Shown here: positions 1 to 6,974 of the stretch, piece after piece | Position numbering within the stretch: the stretch's first letter is position 1 | How the letters are laid out: every line of letters starts with the position of its first letter | Source of the DNA: a virus | IMG/VR virus record: IMGVR_UViG_3300030104_005473 | Span: 1-22,642 of that record | DNA length: 22,642 bases | Reading direction: 5' to 3' (one strand) | Translations under genes and position numbers: made by a program | Notes under the pieces: generated by a model | Seen by the model: only the letters and a program-made list of their open reading frames with translations | What the model was told of the DNA's origin: nothing | Database searches by the model: none

Positions 1-63
1 TTACAAGAAGAAATTGAAAAACTAAAACAACAAGTTATTGACTTGAGGATTGCAGTACAATGA
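1..63 (+). CDS. 3' end of a coiled-coil protein gene (partial)
   Basis: The window opens inside an open frame that ends with TGA at 61-63. The 20 visible residues are rich in Glu, Lys and Gln with Leu/Ile at heptad-like spacing, so the protein probably ends in a coiled coil. The stop overlaps the ATG of the next gene (ATGA at 60-63), which implies translational coupling and one transcript. Nothing can be said about the function because the body of the gene lies outside the window. Confidence 0.6.
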   Translation, partial: LQEEIEKLKQQVIDLRIAVQ

Positions 64-440
64 GGTGGCTACTATTACTAACATTGGCTTTTAGTCAACA
101 AAAGGTAACAGACTCTAATTTTTACGGAGCTATTTACAAAGGGATGCACTTAGTAAGATTTACTGCTGAGTGGTCAAACGATAACAAACAAAACTTTTAT
201 CAAGGTAAGTTTATCGTAACTGGTGATAGTGCTTACTTAGGAACGCAGATGATGATCTTGCCTGCAAAAAACGTAAGTGAGACTGTTAGAAAACTAAGAT
301 TAAGAAATTTTCCAAGTGTAGTTTTATTTAAGAATGGCAAAAAAGTAAAAGCTTGGAAAGCAGATTTTGATGGTAAACTTGAATTAACCACAGACGATGT
401 TAAAAAATCTATTGATTGGCATTCAAGAGGAAATGATTAA
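60..440 (+). CDS. Secreted thioredoxin-fold protein lacking the CXXC active site
   Basis: The 126-residue product starts with a short hydrophobic stretch (about residues 3-12), which looks like a signal peptide or membrane anchor. The remainder reads as a minimal thioredoxin fold: a core strand HLVRFTAEWS (30-39), the cis-proline region NFPSVVLF (83-90), then a KNGKKV hairpin and a final helix. In thioredoxins the W is followed by CGPC; here it is followed by SNDN (39-42), so both redox cysteines are missing. A disulfide reductase role is therefore unlikely and a structural or binding role is more plausible (inference). It is coupled to the gene upstream and overlaps the next one by 8 bases. 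Family assignment is by motif only. Confidence 0.7.
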   Translation: MRWLLLLTLAFSQQKVTDSNFYGAIYKGMHLVRFTAEWSNDNKQNFYQGKFIVTGDSAYLGTQMMILPAKNVSETVRKLRLRNFPSVVLFKNGKKVKAWKADFDGKLELTTDDVKKSIDWHSRGND

Positions 441-657
441 AAAAGATAAAGTAGAAAACTTTTTAAACACATTACTTAACCTTACTGGCATCGTTGGTAT
501 TGTTTATGTGTTTATGATCGTGTCGTCTTGCGATGACAATACTTATATAGCTGGATATAATAAAGATTTTGAAGAGATTAATCAGCAAATATTTGAAGTT
601 GACTCACTATTAATGAGAATAGAAATGGAATTGGATTCGTTGTATGAAAGCAATTAG
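433..657 (+). CDS. Small membrane protein with C-terminal coiled coil
   Basis: The 74-residue product has a charged N-terminus (MIKKDKVENF), one transmembrane helix at about residues 15-32 ending in VSSCDD, and an acidic heptad-rich tail of about 30 residues. I chose the ATG at 433 over the in-frame ATG at 397 because it has AAGAGGAA just upstream and overlaps the previous gene by only 8 bases. The Cys right after the helix could be a lipidation site, but the context is not a clean lipobox. Its place in a run of one-helix proteins before the endolysin suggests a lysis-accessory or spanin-like role, which is inference only. Confidence 0.6.
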   Translation: MIKKDKVENFLNTLLNLTGIVGIVYVFMIVSSCDDNTYIAGYNKDFEEINQQIFEVDSLLMRIEMELDSLYESN

Positions 658-913
658 CGAAGATGCTCAAGTACATATCTCCGTTGCTTTCTTAATTAAA
701 GCCATGTTAGCGGTAGGTGTAGTTACAGGATCTTGGTATCAAGCTCAAATGAAGTTTCAAGAAATATCTATAAGGCTTAATGATATTGAAGATAGAGTTA
801 CAGTATTAGCTACTGATGTTCAAGGAATGAAACAAGAACATCTTAATGAATTAGAAGAAGAAGTTAAAGAGCAACGAAGCTTATTACAAAAAATGGGATT
901 GAAGAAACCATAA
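644..913 (+). CDS. Membrane-anchored coiled-coil protein
   Basis: The product has 89 residues. A hydrophobic segment at about residues 12-30 (HISVAFLIKAMLAVGVVTG) is followed by a long amphipathic coiled coil with the heptad-like pattern IRLNDIEDRVTVL and a basic end. The start overlaps the stop of the preceding gene by 14 bases, and the stop forms TAATG with the next start. One helix followed by a coiled coil is common among small phage lysis and membrane proteins. I do not recognise a specific family. Confidence 0.65.
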   Translation: MKAISEDAQVHISVAFLIKAMLAVGVVTGSWYQAQMKFQEISIRLNDIEDRVTVLATDVQGMKQEHLNELEEEVKEQRSLLQKMGLKKP

Positions 914-1185
914 TGGCAATCACTTATAGAGGACAAAAATTTAGAGGCTATAATAAGCCAAAGAGAACACCAGGACACAAAACAAAGAGTCATGCGGTAC
1001 TAGCTAAAGTAGGGAAAAAGGTAAAATTAATAAGATTTGGTCAACAAGGCGTTAAAGGCGCTGGTAGTAATCCAAAGACAGCTAGAGGAAAGGCCAGAAG
1101 AAGGTCTTTCTTGGCAAGACACAGGGCGAATATCAGAAGAGGAAAATTCTCTGCTGCATATTGGTCAGCAAAAGTAAAATGGTAA
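913..1185 (+). CDS. Small highly basic conserved phage protein
   Basis: The 90-residue protein is strongly basic, with many Lys/Arg and few acidic residues. It has N-terminal ITYRGQKFRGYNKPKRTPG and a C-terminal block ARRRSFLARHRANI followed by KFSAAYWSAKVKW. I have seen this end pattern in small hypothetical proteins of marine tailed phages, but the function is not established. The charge suggests nucleic-acid or capsid binding (inference). The start overlaps the previous stop (TAATG). Length and pattern look complete. Confidence 0.75.
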   Translation: MAITYRGQKFRGYNKPKRTPGHKTKSHAVLAKVGKKVKLIRFGQQGVKGAGSNPKTARGKARRRSFLARHRANIRRGKFSAAYWSAKVKW

Positions 1186-1197
1186 AAAGGAGTTCAA

Positions 1198-1422
1198 ATG
1201 TCAAAAAAAGAAAAACAAAACGAACCGACTCTTGTTCTTGATGATAAAGAATACAAGATCAACGACCTAGGTGATGACGAAAAGCTAATTGTAGCACACA
1301 TCAATGATCTAAATCGTAAGGTAGATAGCGCACGCTTTAACCTTCAGCAGATCGAGGTAGGTCGTCAGGCTTTTGTTAATAGCTTAAAGGCTAAACTGGA
1401 AGAACCAGCAGTCGAGGCATAA
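1198..1422 (+). CDS. Small acidic helical protein (DUF6447-like)
   Basis: The 74-residue protein begins with a low-complexity start, then a TLVLDDKEYKINDLGDDEK module that reads like two short strands and a turn, followed by a long amphipathic helix with R and Q at regular spacing. This layout resembles a small phage family I associate with DUF6447; the match is from memory and unverified. A good ribosome binding site (AAAAGGAG) lies just upstream at about 1186-1193. Function unknown. Confidence 0.7.
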   Translation: MSKKEKQNEPTLVLDDKEYKINDLGDDEKLIVAHINDLNRKVDSARFNLQQIEVGRQAFVNSLKAKLEEPAVEA

Positions 1423-1439
1423 ATCGTTTTAGGGGGAAT

Positions 1440-1688
1440 ATGGAAAAACTACTGATACAAGAGTGGGGTATTGTTGGTTGTCTTTTGGCCTTATTTTTTG
1501 GTCAAATCATGTTCCTCCAAAAAACGCTAATGAAAAAATTAAATGAGACAGATGAAAAGGTCATAGCGCTCATTAATAGATGGAATCGCTCGGATGAATC
1601 TCGTGACAGAAGGCACGAGGATATTATAAAAGAGATCAATGATATTTCAGATGATCTTAATTTTTTAAAAGGTAAAAGCGAAAAATGA
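1440..1688 (+). CDS. Membrane protein with cytoplasmic coiled coil
   Basis: The 82-residue product has one transmembrane helix at about residues 8-28 (GIVGCLLALFFGQIMFLQ), then charged helices with a coiled-coil pattern ending in LNFLKGKSEK. AGGGGG at 1431-1436 is a strong ribosome binding site. The stop overlaps the next ATG (ATGA). It belongs to the row of small membrane proteins before the endolysin, so a holin or holin-regulator role is possible but unproven. Confidence 0.65.
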   Translation: MEKLLIQEWGIVGCLLALFFGQIMFLQKTLMKKLNETDEKVIALINRWNRSDESRDRRHEDIIKEINDISDDLNFLKGKSEK

Positions 1689-1918
1689 AAAGAGCTGAAG
1701 TAGATAGTTATCGTGATGAAGTATTAGAGCGTATGACACGCCTAGAAGAGAAGCATCAAGCACACTTCGAGGTGACAAAAGAGATCAGAGTTGATGTAAA
1801 GGCTCAGAATGGTCGAGTACGTTCTTTAGAGAACAAACAACAATGGTTTACTGGCATACTGGCAGCAATCACTTTTGTTTTTAGTAGTCTAATCGCATGG
1901 ATTAAAGGAGCTAGTTAA
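1685..1918 (+). CDS. XhlA-like coiled-coil membrane protein (lysis-associated)
   Basis: The 77-residue product has a long N-terminal coiled coil (heptads around RMTRLEEKH and VRSLENKQQ) and a C-terminal transmembrane helix WFTGILAAITFVFSSLIAW (about residues 54-72). That topology matches the haemolysin XhlA/holin-accessory type, where the helix anchors the protein in the inner membrane and the coiled coil is cytoplasmic. It overlaps the preceding gene by 4 bases and lies about 300 bases before the endolysin candidate. The assignment is by architecture, not by a diagnostic motif. Confidence 0.65.
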   Translation: MKRAEVDSYRDEVLERMTRLEEKHQAHFEVTKEIRVDVKAQNGRVRSLENKQQWFTGILAAITFVFSSLIAWIKGAS

Positions 1919-1919
1919 T

Positions 1920-2075
1920 ATGGAAGAATTTGTAAAAGTTTTAGTAGAAAATTGGGAATATGCAATAATTGCTATTCTTGCAATCGATAAAGCAGTTGCC
2001 CTATCACCCTCTACTTGGGATGATCTTTTATGGACAAGTGTTAAAAAAAGTATTTATAAAATAGCAGGAAAATGA
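1920..2075 (+). CDS. Very small membrane protein (holin-like candidate)
   Basis: This 51-residue frame starts with ATG right after the previous stop (TTAATATGG), with AAAGGAG at 1904-1910 as ribosome binding site. It has a hydrophobic helix YAIIAILAIDKAVAL (about residues 14-28) followed by a Trp-containing amphipathic segment STWDDLLWTSVKKSIYKI. Its size, position before the endolysin and single helix fit a small holin or phage membrane protein. No family recognised. Confidence 0.6.
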   Translation: MEEFVKVLVENWEYAIIAILAIDKAVALSPSTWDDLLWTSVKKSIYKIAGK

Positions 2076-2076
2076 T

Positions 2077-2232
2077 ATGTTAAAAAAGTTAGTAAGAAGT
2101 CTTGTACGCAAACATGGTATGAAAGGTCTTTTAATAAAGATCGGTGACTGGGCGGTATCAGCTAGTAAGAATGAAAAAGATGATGAAGCCTGGGAATTAG
2201 TCGTAAAGCCTTTTATTGAAGAAAACTTCTAA
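2077..2232 (+). CDS. Small basic/amphipathic protein, unknown
   Basis: This 51-residue frame begins one base after the preceding stop and its own stop abuts the endolysin ATG (TAA then ATG at 2233), so it sits exactly between two genes of one operon. The N-terminal half is basic (MLKKLVRSLVRKHGMKG) and amphipathic. The C-terminal half is acidic, ending in VVKPFIEENF. The tight tiling of starts and stops supports coding. Function unknown. Confidence 0.65.
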   Translation: MLKKLVRSLVRKHGMKGLLIKIGDWAVSASKNEKDDEAWELVVKPFIEENF

Positions 2233-2718
2233 ATGGTAAGCATTAAGCAAATGCGCTCACTTATTGAACGTACTTGCAACGTAATGGGTGAAAAATATGC
2301 CTCTAAAAGTGCGGTAGATATGGTACTGGCCACAGGCATTATTGAATCACGCTACGAGTATATTACGCAAATGAATGATGGCCCAGCGAAATCTTTCTTT
2401 CAAGTAGAACCAGCAACCGCAGTAGATAATCTTGCCCACTATCTAAAGCATCGACCAGAATTAATGCAGAAGTGTGCTGAAGCAAGTGTAGTAGATCTAA
2501 AGTATTGGCAAACTTATGATGAAAAGCTATGGGCGGATATACTTGAAAAGAATATTGCTGCTGGCATAGTGCATTGTCGTATTAAATACTGGAGAATACC
2601 TAAACGTATGCCAACAAGTGTAGAGGGAATGTCGCATTATTGGAAAGATTATTATAATGCTGGTGGAAAAGGAAATTCAGAAGAATTTGTTGAGCAAGTA
2701 ACTAAATGGCTACGATAA
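2233..2718 (+). CDS. Endolysin candidate: lysozyme/transglycosylase-like
   Basis: The 161-residue protein carries a lysozyme-superfamily signature: a helix ending in GIIESRYEY, with Glu38 as the likely catalytic acid, followed by GPAKSFFQVEP (50-60), which matches the GxxxGxFQ(M/V)EP-type segment of phage transglycosylases. The family cleaves the glycan strands of peptidoglycan. The C-terminal half is helical with YWKDYYNAGGKG, typical of phage lysozymes (the YNGG-like turn). There is no signal peptide, so release would need a holin, and the small membrane proteins directly upstream could supply it. It could instead be a virion-associated lysozyme. Confidence 0.75.
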   Translation: MVSIKQMRSLIERTCNVMGEKYASKSAVDMVLATGIIESRYEYITQMNDGPAKSFFQVEPATAVDNLAHYLKHRPELMQKCAEASVVDLKYWQTYDEKLWADILEKNIAAGIVHCRIKYWRIPKRMPTSVEGMSHYWKDYYNAGGKGNSEEFVEQVTKWLR

Positions 2719-2740
2719 GTAGTCGAAAAGGGTTTAAGTA

Positions 2741-2971
2741 ATGACATTATCCGAACAGATGCAGGCTATGATGGATGAGATGAGAGCAATAAAATTATTA
2801 ACAAAAAGTATTGCTAGAGATATGGATAATGATATATCCATCAATGGTGTAAAGAAGATTGCAAACCTAATGACGATGATCGAGGGTTTACATATTCCAG
2901 ATATAGTCTGTTCATTTGAAGAGGTTAATAGCATGGAATATTTTGATGACACACAAAGTGGAATGGCATAA
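2741..2971 (+). CDS. Small acidic helical protein, unknown
   Basis: The 76-residue product is mainly helical and rich in Met (EQMQAMMDEMRAIK), with an acidic C-terminus ending DDTQSGMA. AAAAGGG lies about 9 bases before the start. The stop overlaps the ATG of the connector gene (TAATG). Its position suggests a head-tail module accessory protein, but no family was recognised. The overlapping minus-strand frame at 2734-2952 was judged a shadow because all neighbours read plus and tile this frame. Confidence 0.6.
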   Translation: MTLSEQMQAMMDEMRAIKLLTKSIARDMDNDISINGVKKIANLMTMIEGLHIPDIVCSFEEVNSMEYFDDTQSGMA

Positions 2972-3948
2972 TGGCAACATATTTAGAAGCATTTTGTAAT
3001 ATTACAACTGACCTAATGGGCGTAGAGCCTAATATCGACAACTATGATCGCAAGCGTTTAATTCAGAACTTTCAAAGTCACGCATCGAATGTTTATGTGG
3101 CTTTTAACAGCGGTTATGTATCGCAAAGTTATATTGATGGTAAAGAGATGAATATGCAAACTTCATTGGGAGCTGTAGATTCTTCAGATGATGCGTATTT
3201 TGATTCTGCTGCTGATGCTTTATATGTTTATAGTTCTGTAGACCCAGATAATTTAGTCTATGAAGCAGCAGAGGACTGGGCCACCATTAAACAGCGAGTG
3301 GTCAATGAGCAAGCAGACCGCATTCGCTCTTATATCAATCGACCAATATTTAAACGTACAAAGGCAGAAGATCAAGGTGCATCTAGTCGTGACTATGATT
3401 TTGTACTGATCAATGCCAATGCAGGGTTAGCCTGTGCAGATTTAATGCGAGCAGTAGACCCAGAACGGTCTAAAGACATCGAAGAGCGCTATATCTCACC
3501 TGATGGTGATGGAATGTTAGACTTATTAAAAAGAGGCGATTATGCGCTTTGGCACGAAGCAACCTATGAGAAGAATGAAGGAATGCTTAGACCGATAAGT
3601 TTGAACGCCAATACTACAGGCGGTATCCTGGATACTAAAATGACAGCTTTACCTTCTGTAGATTACGATGATGTGCGTGTAAAAATTACTGCTGGGGGTA
3701 CATTTACTTCTGGTACAGCGAATACATCCGTAAAATATTCAGTATTTGTTAAGAATGATACTGGACTTGCCATAGATGAGGTTGTGCAATCTGAAGAGAT
3801 CAATGGCGATTATCAAGGGTTGGCTTACGGAATGTATATAAGATTTGGAGAGGGTGTCTATACTACTAATGACCAATGGGGTATTATTGTAGTAGGACAA
3901 CCAGAGGAGTATGGGTCAGTTAAATCAGAGCAAGTAAGTAGGAGATAG
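2971..3948 (+). CDS. Head-tail connector/adaptor-like structural protein
   Basis: The 325-residue protein lies directly before the tail-terminator genes, where siphophages keep their head-tail joining proteins. The N-terminal 160 residues are helical with acidic loops and an IRSYINRPIF segment, as in gp6/Gp36-like connectors, where an R-x-x-x-Y region packs helices against the portal ring. The C-terminal third is beta-rich (VRVKITAGGTFTSG, TSVKYSVFV, QWGIIVVGQP) and looks like an added Ig-like or carbohydrate-binding domain. The connector assignment rests on gene order and general fold. The C-terminal domain makes it longer than usual connectors. Confidence 0.5.
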   Translation: MATYLEAFCNITTDLMGVEPNIDNYDRKRLIQNFQSHASNVYVAFNSGYVSQSYIDGKEMNMQTSLGAVDSSDDAYFDSAADALYVYSSVDPDNLVYEAAEDWATIKQRVVNEQADRIRSYINRPIFKRTKAEDQGASSRDYDFVLINANAGLACADLMRAVDPERSKDIEERYISPDGDGMLDLLKRGDYALWHEATYEKNEGMLRPISLNANTTGGILDTKMTALPSVDYDDVRVKITAGGTFTSGTANTSVKYSVFVKNDTGLAIDEVVQSEEINGDYQGLAYGMYIRFGEGVYTTNDQWGIIVVGQPEEYGSVKSEQVSRR

Positions 3949-3950
3949 GA

Positions 3951-4034
3951 ATGCCAAAAGGTAAAGGTTACGGTTACGCAACCACAAAGAAAAAGAAGAA
4001 AAAGAAGAAAGTTCGTGTTATAAAACGTAAGTAA
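3951..4034 (+). CDS. Tiny lysine-rich protein (27 residues)
   Basis: A short frame starts at ATG 3951 with GGAGATAGGA immediately upstream. It encodes MPKGKGYGYA, then a run of eight lysines after TT, and ends VRVIKRK. The start KGKGYG followed by polylysine resembles tiny basic peptides found next to structural genes in other marine phages. It fills the gap between two structural genes almost exactly. A DNA-compaction or capsid-binding role is inference. Confidence 0.6.
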   Translation: MPKGKGYGYATTKKKKKKKKVRVIKRK

Positions 4035-4040
4035 TGTTTT

Positions 4041-4484
4041 ATGGCAACACAGTACACTTCAGTCCTTCGAGCCAATGTTATTGAACCACTAGAGTCCTTA
4101 ATTAAGGGCGAGTTCAATAAACTTCCAGTATATTACGATAAAGATTTTCAAAACAGAGGAAACTTCTTCCTAAGATTTATCCCTGTGCAAGATCAATTAG
4201 ACCAACCCACCACCGAAGATCAAATTAGAGTCTATGGTATATTACTGCGATTGTATCGAAGGACACCTGGTGTATTTAGCAGACGTAATAATCTTGAGCA
4301 ATTAATGAACTATGCAGATAGAGTAAAGCGTTTGATCGGTAATAATTCAAACTACAGTCCTTCATCAAGCTATAAATGGAATGATGCAGTAATAAGTTTT
4401 GTGAATTATGAGCCAGAATTAGAAGATGAAGAGATGGATTATCAAGTAGCAGACATCATGTTTAATTGTAATGTGCTAGTATGA
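4041..4484 (+). CDS. Tail terminator/completion-like protein, copy 1
   Basis: The 147-residue protein has the short alpha/beta layout of tail terminator proteins: an N-terminal helix, VYYDKDFQNRGNFFLRF hairpin, a second strand RVYGILLRLYRR, a helix (LMNYADRVKRLIG) and a C-terminal strand YQVADIMFNCNVLV. It sits just upstream of the tail tube gene, the standard position. It is clearly paralogous to the next gene over both halves (YDK..., ILL, RLKxLL, SYxW, VNYE). Terminators cap the tail tube and bind the head connector. Assignment by order and fold. Confidence 0.55.
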   Translation: MATQYTSVLRANVIEPLESLIKGEFNKLPVYYDKDFQNRGNFFLRFIPVQDQLDQPTTEDQIRVYGILLRLYRRTPGVFSRRNNLEQLMNYADRVKRLIGNNSNYSPSSSYKWNDAVISFVNYEPELEDEEMDYQVADIMFNCNVLV

Positions 4485-5068
4485 TCACTTATAATAAAAC
4501 TTATAATGAAAATGTATTAGATAACTTGAGGTTATTGGTAGCTCAAGAATTTAGAAATGTACCTATTCGTTATGATAAGGTCTATCGTGGTAACTCATTT
4601 TTCCAACTTACACCTCAAAGAGATGAAATTGTAGAATTGCGCTCAGATGGAGCGATTAGAGAATACTCGATACTTTTAACCTATAATGAAAAAGAACGTG
4701 GTAGGTACACCAAAAAACGCAGTTTAGATACACGCATTGACACTATAGAGCGACTGAAAGAAGTATTGAGAACAAATGTGGCAAGTATTGATGAGTTTTC
4801 TAATTTTATCACTTCTGCTGGTAGGAATTTCATTACGAGTGATGGTGATGAATTAAGATTGATCAGAAGACCAATATTAATTACAAGCTTAGATCGGTTT
4901 GTTATTGATGCAAATGGACTAGCGTTTACAGTGTTTCCAGCAGCCAATTCTTACAGTTGGCACAACGCAAGATTGGATTCTGTAAACTATGATTTAGAAA
5001 GTGAACACCCTTCTTATTTAACTGCGACTTTAGAGTTTAAATGTTTAGTGGAAGAGGTCTATGCGTAA
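4481..5068 (+). CDS. Tail terminator-like protein, copy 2 with inserted segment
   Basis: The 195-residue protein aligns with the preceding 147-residue product: IRYDKVYRGNSFFQL to VYYDKDFQNRGNFFLRF, REYSILLTY to RVYGILLRL, IERLKEVLRTN to ADRVKRLIGNN, and SYSWHNARLDSVNYD to SYKWNDAVISFVNYE. Between the last two blocks it carries about 45-50 extra residues. The ATG overlaps the upstream stop (ATGA). A tandem duplication followed by insertion is the simplest reading. One copy may be the terminator and the other a tail-completion or neck protein. Confidence 0.55.
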   Translation: MITYNKTYNENVLDNLRLLVAQEFRNVPIRYDKVYRGNSFFQLTPQRDEIVELRSDGAIREYSILLTYNEKERGRYTKKRSLDTRIDTIERLKEVLRTNVASIDEFSNFITSAGRNFITSDGDELRLIRRPILITSLDRFVIDANGLAFTVFPAANSYSWHNARLDSVNYDLESEHPSYLTATLEFKCLVEEVYA

Positions 5069-5086
5069 ACGATTAAGGTATTAATG

Positions 5087-5260
5087 ATGGCAAAATATAA
5101 AGCAATAAAACCAATAGATCAGTTTGGAAGCTATAAAGGTTTAAAAACCGAGGATTGGAACGCACTTAATAATGGTAAATCTGTAGAACTTGATGAAGTC
5201 CCAGAAGCAGCCAAAGATTTTTTAGAAAAAGCAACATATAGTAAGAAGGAGTCTAAGTAA
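5087..5260 (+). CDS. Small conserved-looking protein before the tail tube gene
   Basis: This 57-residue frame (58 if the preceding in-frame ATG at 5084 is used) starts after AAGG at 5075-5078 and ends with TAA overlapping the tail tube ATG (TAATG). The product MAKYKAIKPIDQFGSYKG begins like a small beta-barrel module, and ends with an acidic helix (VPEAAKDFLEKA). Similar short proteins precede tail genes in several phages. No firm family. Confidence 0.65.
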   Translation: MAKYKAIKPIDQFGSYKGLKTEDWNALNNGKSVELDEVPEAAKDFLEKATYSKKESK

Positions 5261-6291
5261 TGGCTTTAGACGGACAAGCATTTAGCCCAAAACAATTTCA
5301 ATTAGCAATACAGGGTGAGGCTGTAATAGGTACAGCAGATATAGATGGCCCAATGAATCTAGTTAATATAGATAGTATTGAAATGCCTAATCTTAACCTA
5401 ACGCAAGTGTTTGATGTGCGGAGTGGATCAAGTGGTAGGGTTGCAGATGCGGACGATGTGCTTATAGATGAAAAAGGTGTTGTAAAGGAAATTACTTTTT
5501 CTGGAGTATTTGATCAAACAGTTGCTCCAATATTACTTGGTAACGTATTAGGTGGTGCGACTGTAGCTAGCGATTTAATAACTGTACCTTATAATTACAC
5601 ACCAGATGAATTGCAAACTGGCGCAAGTGGAGACGCTACTAAAACATTAACATTCGCTGTAGTAAACCCAAAAACAAATGATGGGTCAAGCGATGAAAAT
5701 AGATCTATGATTTTTCCAGGCTGTACGATTACTAGCCTCTCCATTACTGGTGATATGTCAAATGAGTCTGGCAGATTAAAATTTACAGCAACAGCTAGGA
5801 CTGGATATATATCTAATTTTGATGAAGCAGATCCAAGTGTAGCTAATGCTTTTACAGCTTACGGATCAAGCTACTATTCACTTGCTACAATGAGCGCAGG
5901 CGTAAAAAGAACTATAGCTGGCGCTGAAAATTCTGTTATACAAAGTTTTAGTTTGAATATAGAAAATCCAGCAGAATTTGTAGGACAAAGCACAAATGGT
6001 AACCCAGATGCTATTGTCAGAGCTGTTCCAGAACTTTCAGTAACCTTAGATGCAACCGTTAAATATGATAGCAATACAGCAGATTATTTTGAAGCACATA
6101 AGGCTAATTCTCATTTAGTATCAAATGTAGCAGATAACGCTACGATAGCTAATGCTAGTAGTTTTGGCTTTATTGGAAGTTATGGAAGAATAACAAGTGT
6201 TGCTTATAACGAAGCAAACGCTATGATGCTTGATGTATCGACTAAGTTCTTTGCATCATCAACTAATCCTCTTATTGCTATTACAACTTAA
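5260..6291 (+). CDS. Major tail (tube) protein
   Basis: The 343-residue protein begins ALDGQAFSPKQFQLAIQGE, then alternates short beta strands through the chain (for example KEITFSGVFDQTV, TLTFAVVNP, GRLKFTATARTGY, LSVTLDATVKY). It has the Ser/Thr/Asn/Gly-rich composition of tail tube proteins. It sits between the terminator-like genes and the tail chaperone/tape measure genes, exactly where the tube protein belongs. It is longer than the usual 150-250 residues, so an extra surface domain is likely in the middle or at the C-terminus. AAGGAG lies about 8 bases before the start. Confidence 0.65.
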   Translation: MALDGQAFSPKQFQLAIQGEAVIGTADIDGPMNLVNIDSIEMPNLNLTQVFDVRSGSSGRVADADDVLIDEKGVVKEITFSGVFDQTVAPILLGNVLGGATVASDLITVPYNYTPDELQTGASGDATKTLTFAVVNPKTNDGSSDENRSMIFPGCTITSLSITGDMSNESGRLKFTATARTGYISNFDEADPSVANAFTAYGSSYYSLATMSAGVKRTIAGAENSVIQSFSLNIENPAEFVGQSTNGNPDAIVRAVPELSVTLDATVKYDSNTADYFEAHKANSHLVSNVADNATIANASSFGFIGSYGRITSVAYNEANAMMLDVSTKFFASSTNPLIAITT

Positions 6292-6300
6292 TAAAGAATT

Positions 6301-6576
6301 ATGATAAAAACCCCACATGGTGAATTTGAAATTCGCCCTATCACCTTTGGTGAACGTAGAGAATTACATCGATTGGAAATGAAAGTGTTTTGGGATGATG
6401 AAATAGAACGAGATGCTTACTTTGATCTTCTAAACTGGTGTATGACTAAAGCCTTCCAAGATCCAGAAGAAACCCTAAAAGACCTAGACGATGCACAGAT
6501 AGATGAAGTGCTTAATGAAGTCTATTTAGAATATAAAGGTCTTACTAAAAAAAAGACCAAATCAAAGTCAGGGTAG
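6301..6576 (+). CDS. Tail assembly chaperone, short form (gpG-like)
   Basis: The 91-residue product of the zero frame starts MIKTPHGEFEIRPITFGER, has a helical core and ends KGLTKKKTKSKSG. Between the tail tube and tape measure genes, siphophages encode a chaperone (lambda gpG type) that coats the tape measure protein during tail assembly. The gene ends 30 bases after a run of eight A at 6547-6554 that contains the slippery heptamer. The start residues are typical of phage chaperones with the ...EFEIRPIT strand. Assignment rests on position plus the frameshift signal. Confidence 0.7.
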   Translation: MIKTPHGEFEIRPITFGERRELHRLEMKVFWDDEIERDAYFDLLNWCMTKAFQDPEETLKDLDDAQIDEVLNEVYLEYKGLTKKKTKSKSG

Positions 6577-6974
6577 CTACCTGGTGTAACTTCTTCGGCT
6601 GGGGAAACAGTCTTTACCCAGTCAAATTCGAGTCTTACGAAGCACAAAGTCCAACTTTATCTAAAGTAATTACCTTTACTGAAGATGAGATATGGGATGA
6701 GTGTCAGCGTATTATTGAAGAAGATAAACACAATAAATTCTCTTTAGGTCAAAACTTATATTATAATCTCAATTTCTTTTGTAACCCTAAGTTCTTTATG
6801 GATAGGGAGATAGAAGGATATATAGACGATTACTTTGTATCCACTAAATTTAATTTACCTCTCGCAAAAACCTTACATGAAGCCGATGCTAAGACCATTG
6901 ACATCTTTCGTCTTATTAGTGAGGAGATTAGTGCTTGCGAGAAACGATCAAGGGAAATGAATAATGGCAAATAA
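6301..6974 (+). CDS. Tail assembly chaperone, frameshifted long form (gpGT-like)
   Basis: If ribosomes slip at A_AAA_AAG, 85 residues of the short form are joined at base 6555 to 139 residues of the -1 frame, giving about 224 residues. The -1 frame runs without a stop from 6555 to TAA at 6972-6974 and overlaps the tape measure start by 11 bases. Its product, with VATWCNFFGWGNSLYPV near the junction and acidic helices after it, looks like real protein. It has no ATG/GTG/TTG near the junction, so it needs the frameshift. This is the known G/GT arrangement of long-tailed phages. A sequencing error in the A run is the alternative. Confidence 0.75.
6549..6555 (+). other. Programmed -1 frameshift site A_AAA_AAG
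   Basis: The zero-frame codons are AAA AAA AAG, giving the heptamer A AAA AAG used by E. coli dnaX. AAAGG at 6535-6539 lies 9 bases before the heptamer, close to the dnaX spacing of its internal Shine-Dalgarno stimulator. A weak hairpin (CAG-GGT, loop AGCT, ACCTG; about 6569-6583) spans the zero-frame stop. Slipping back by one enters a frame that stays open to 6974 and has no plausible start of its own near its 5' end. Confidence 0.8.
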
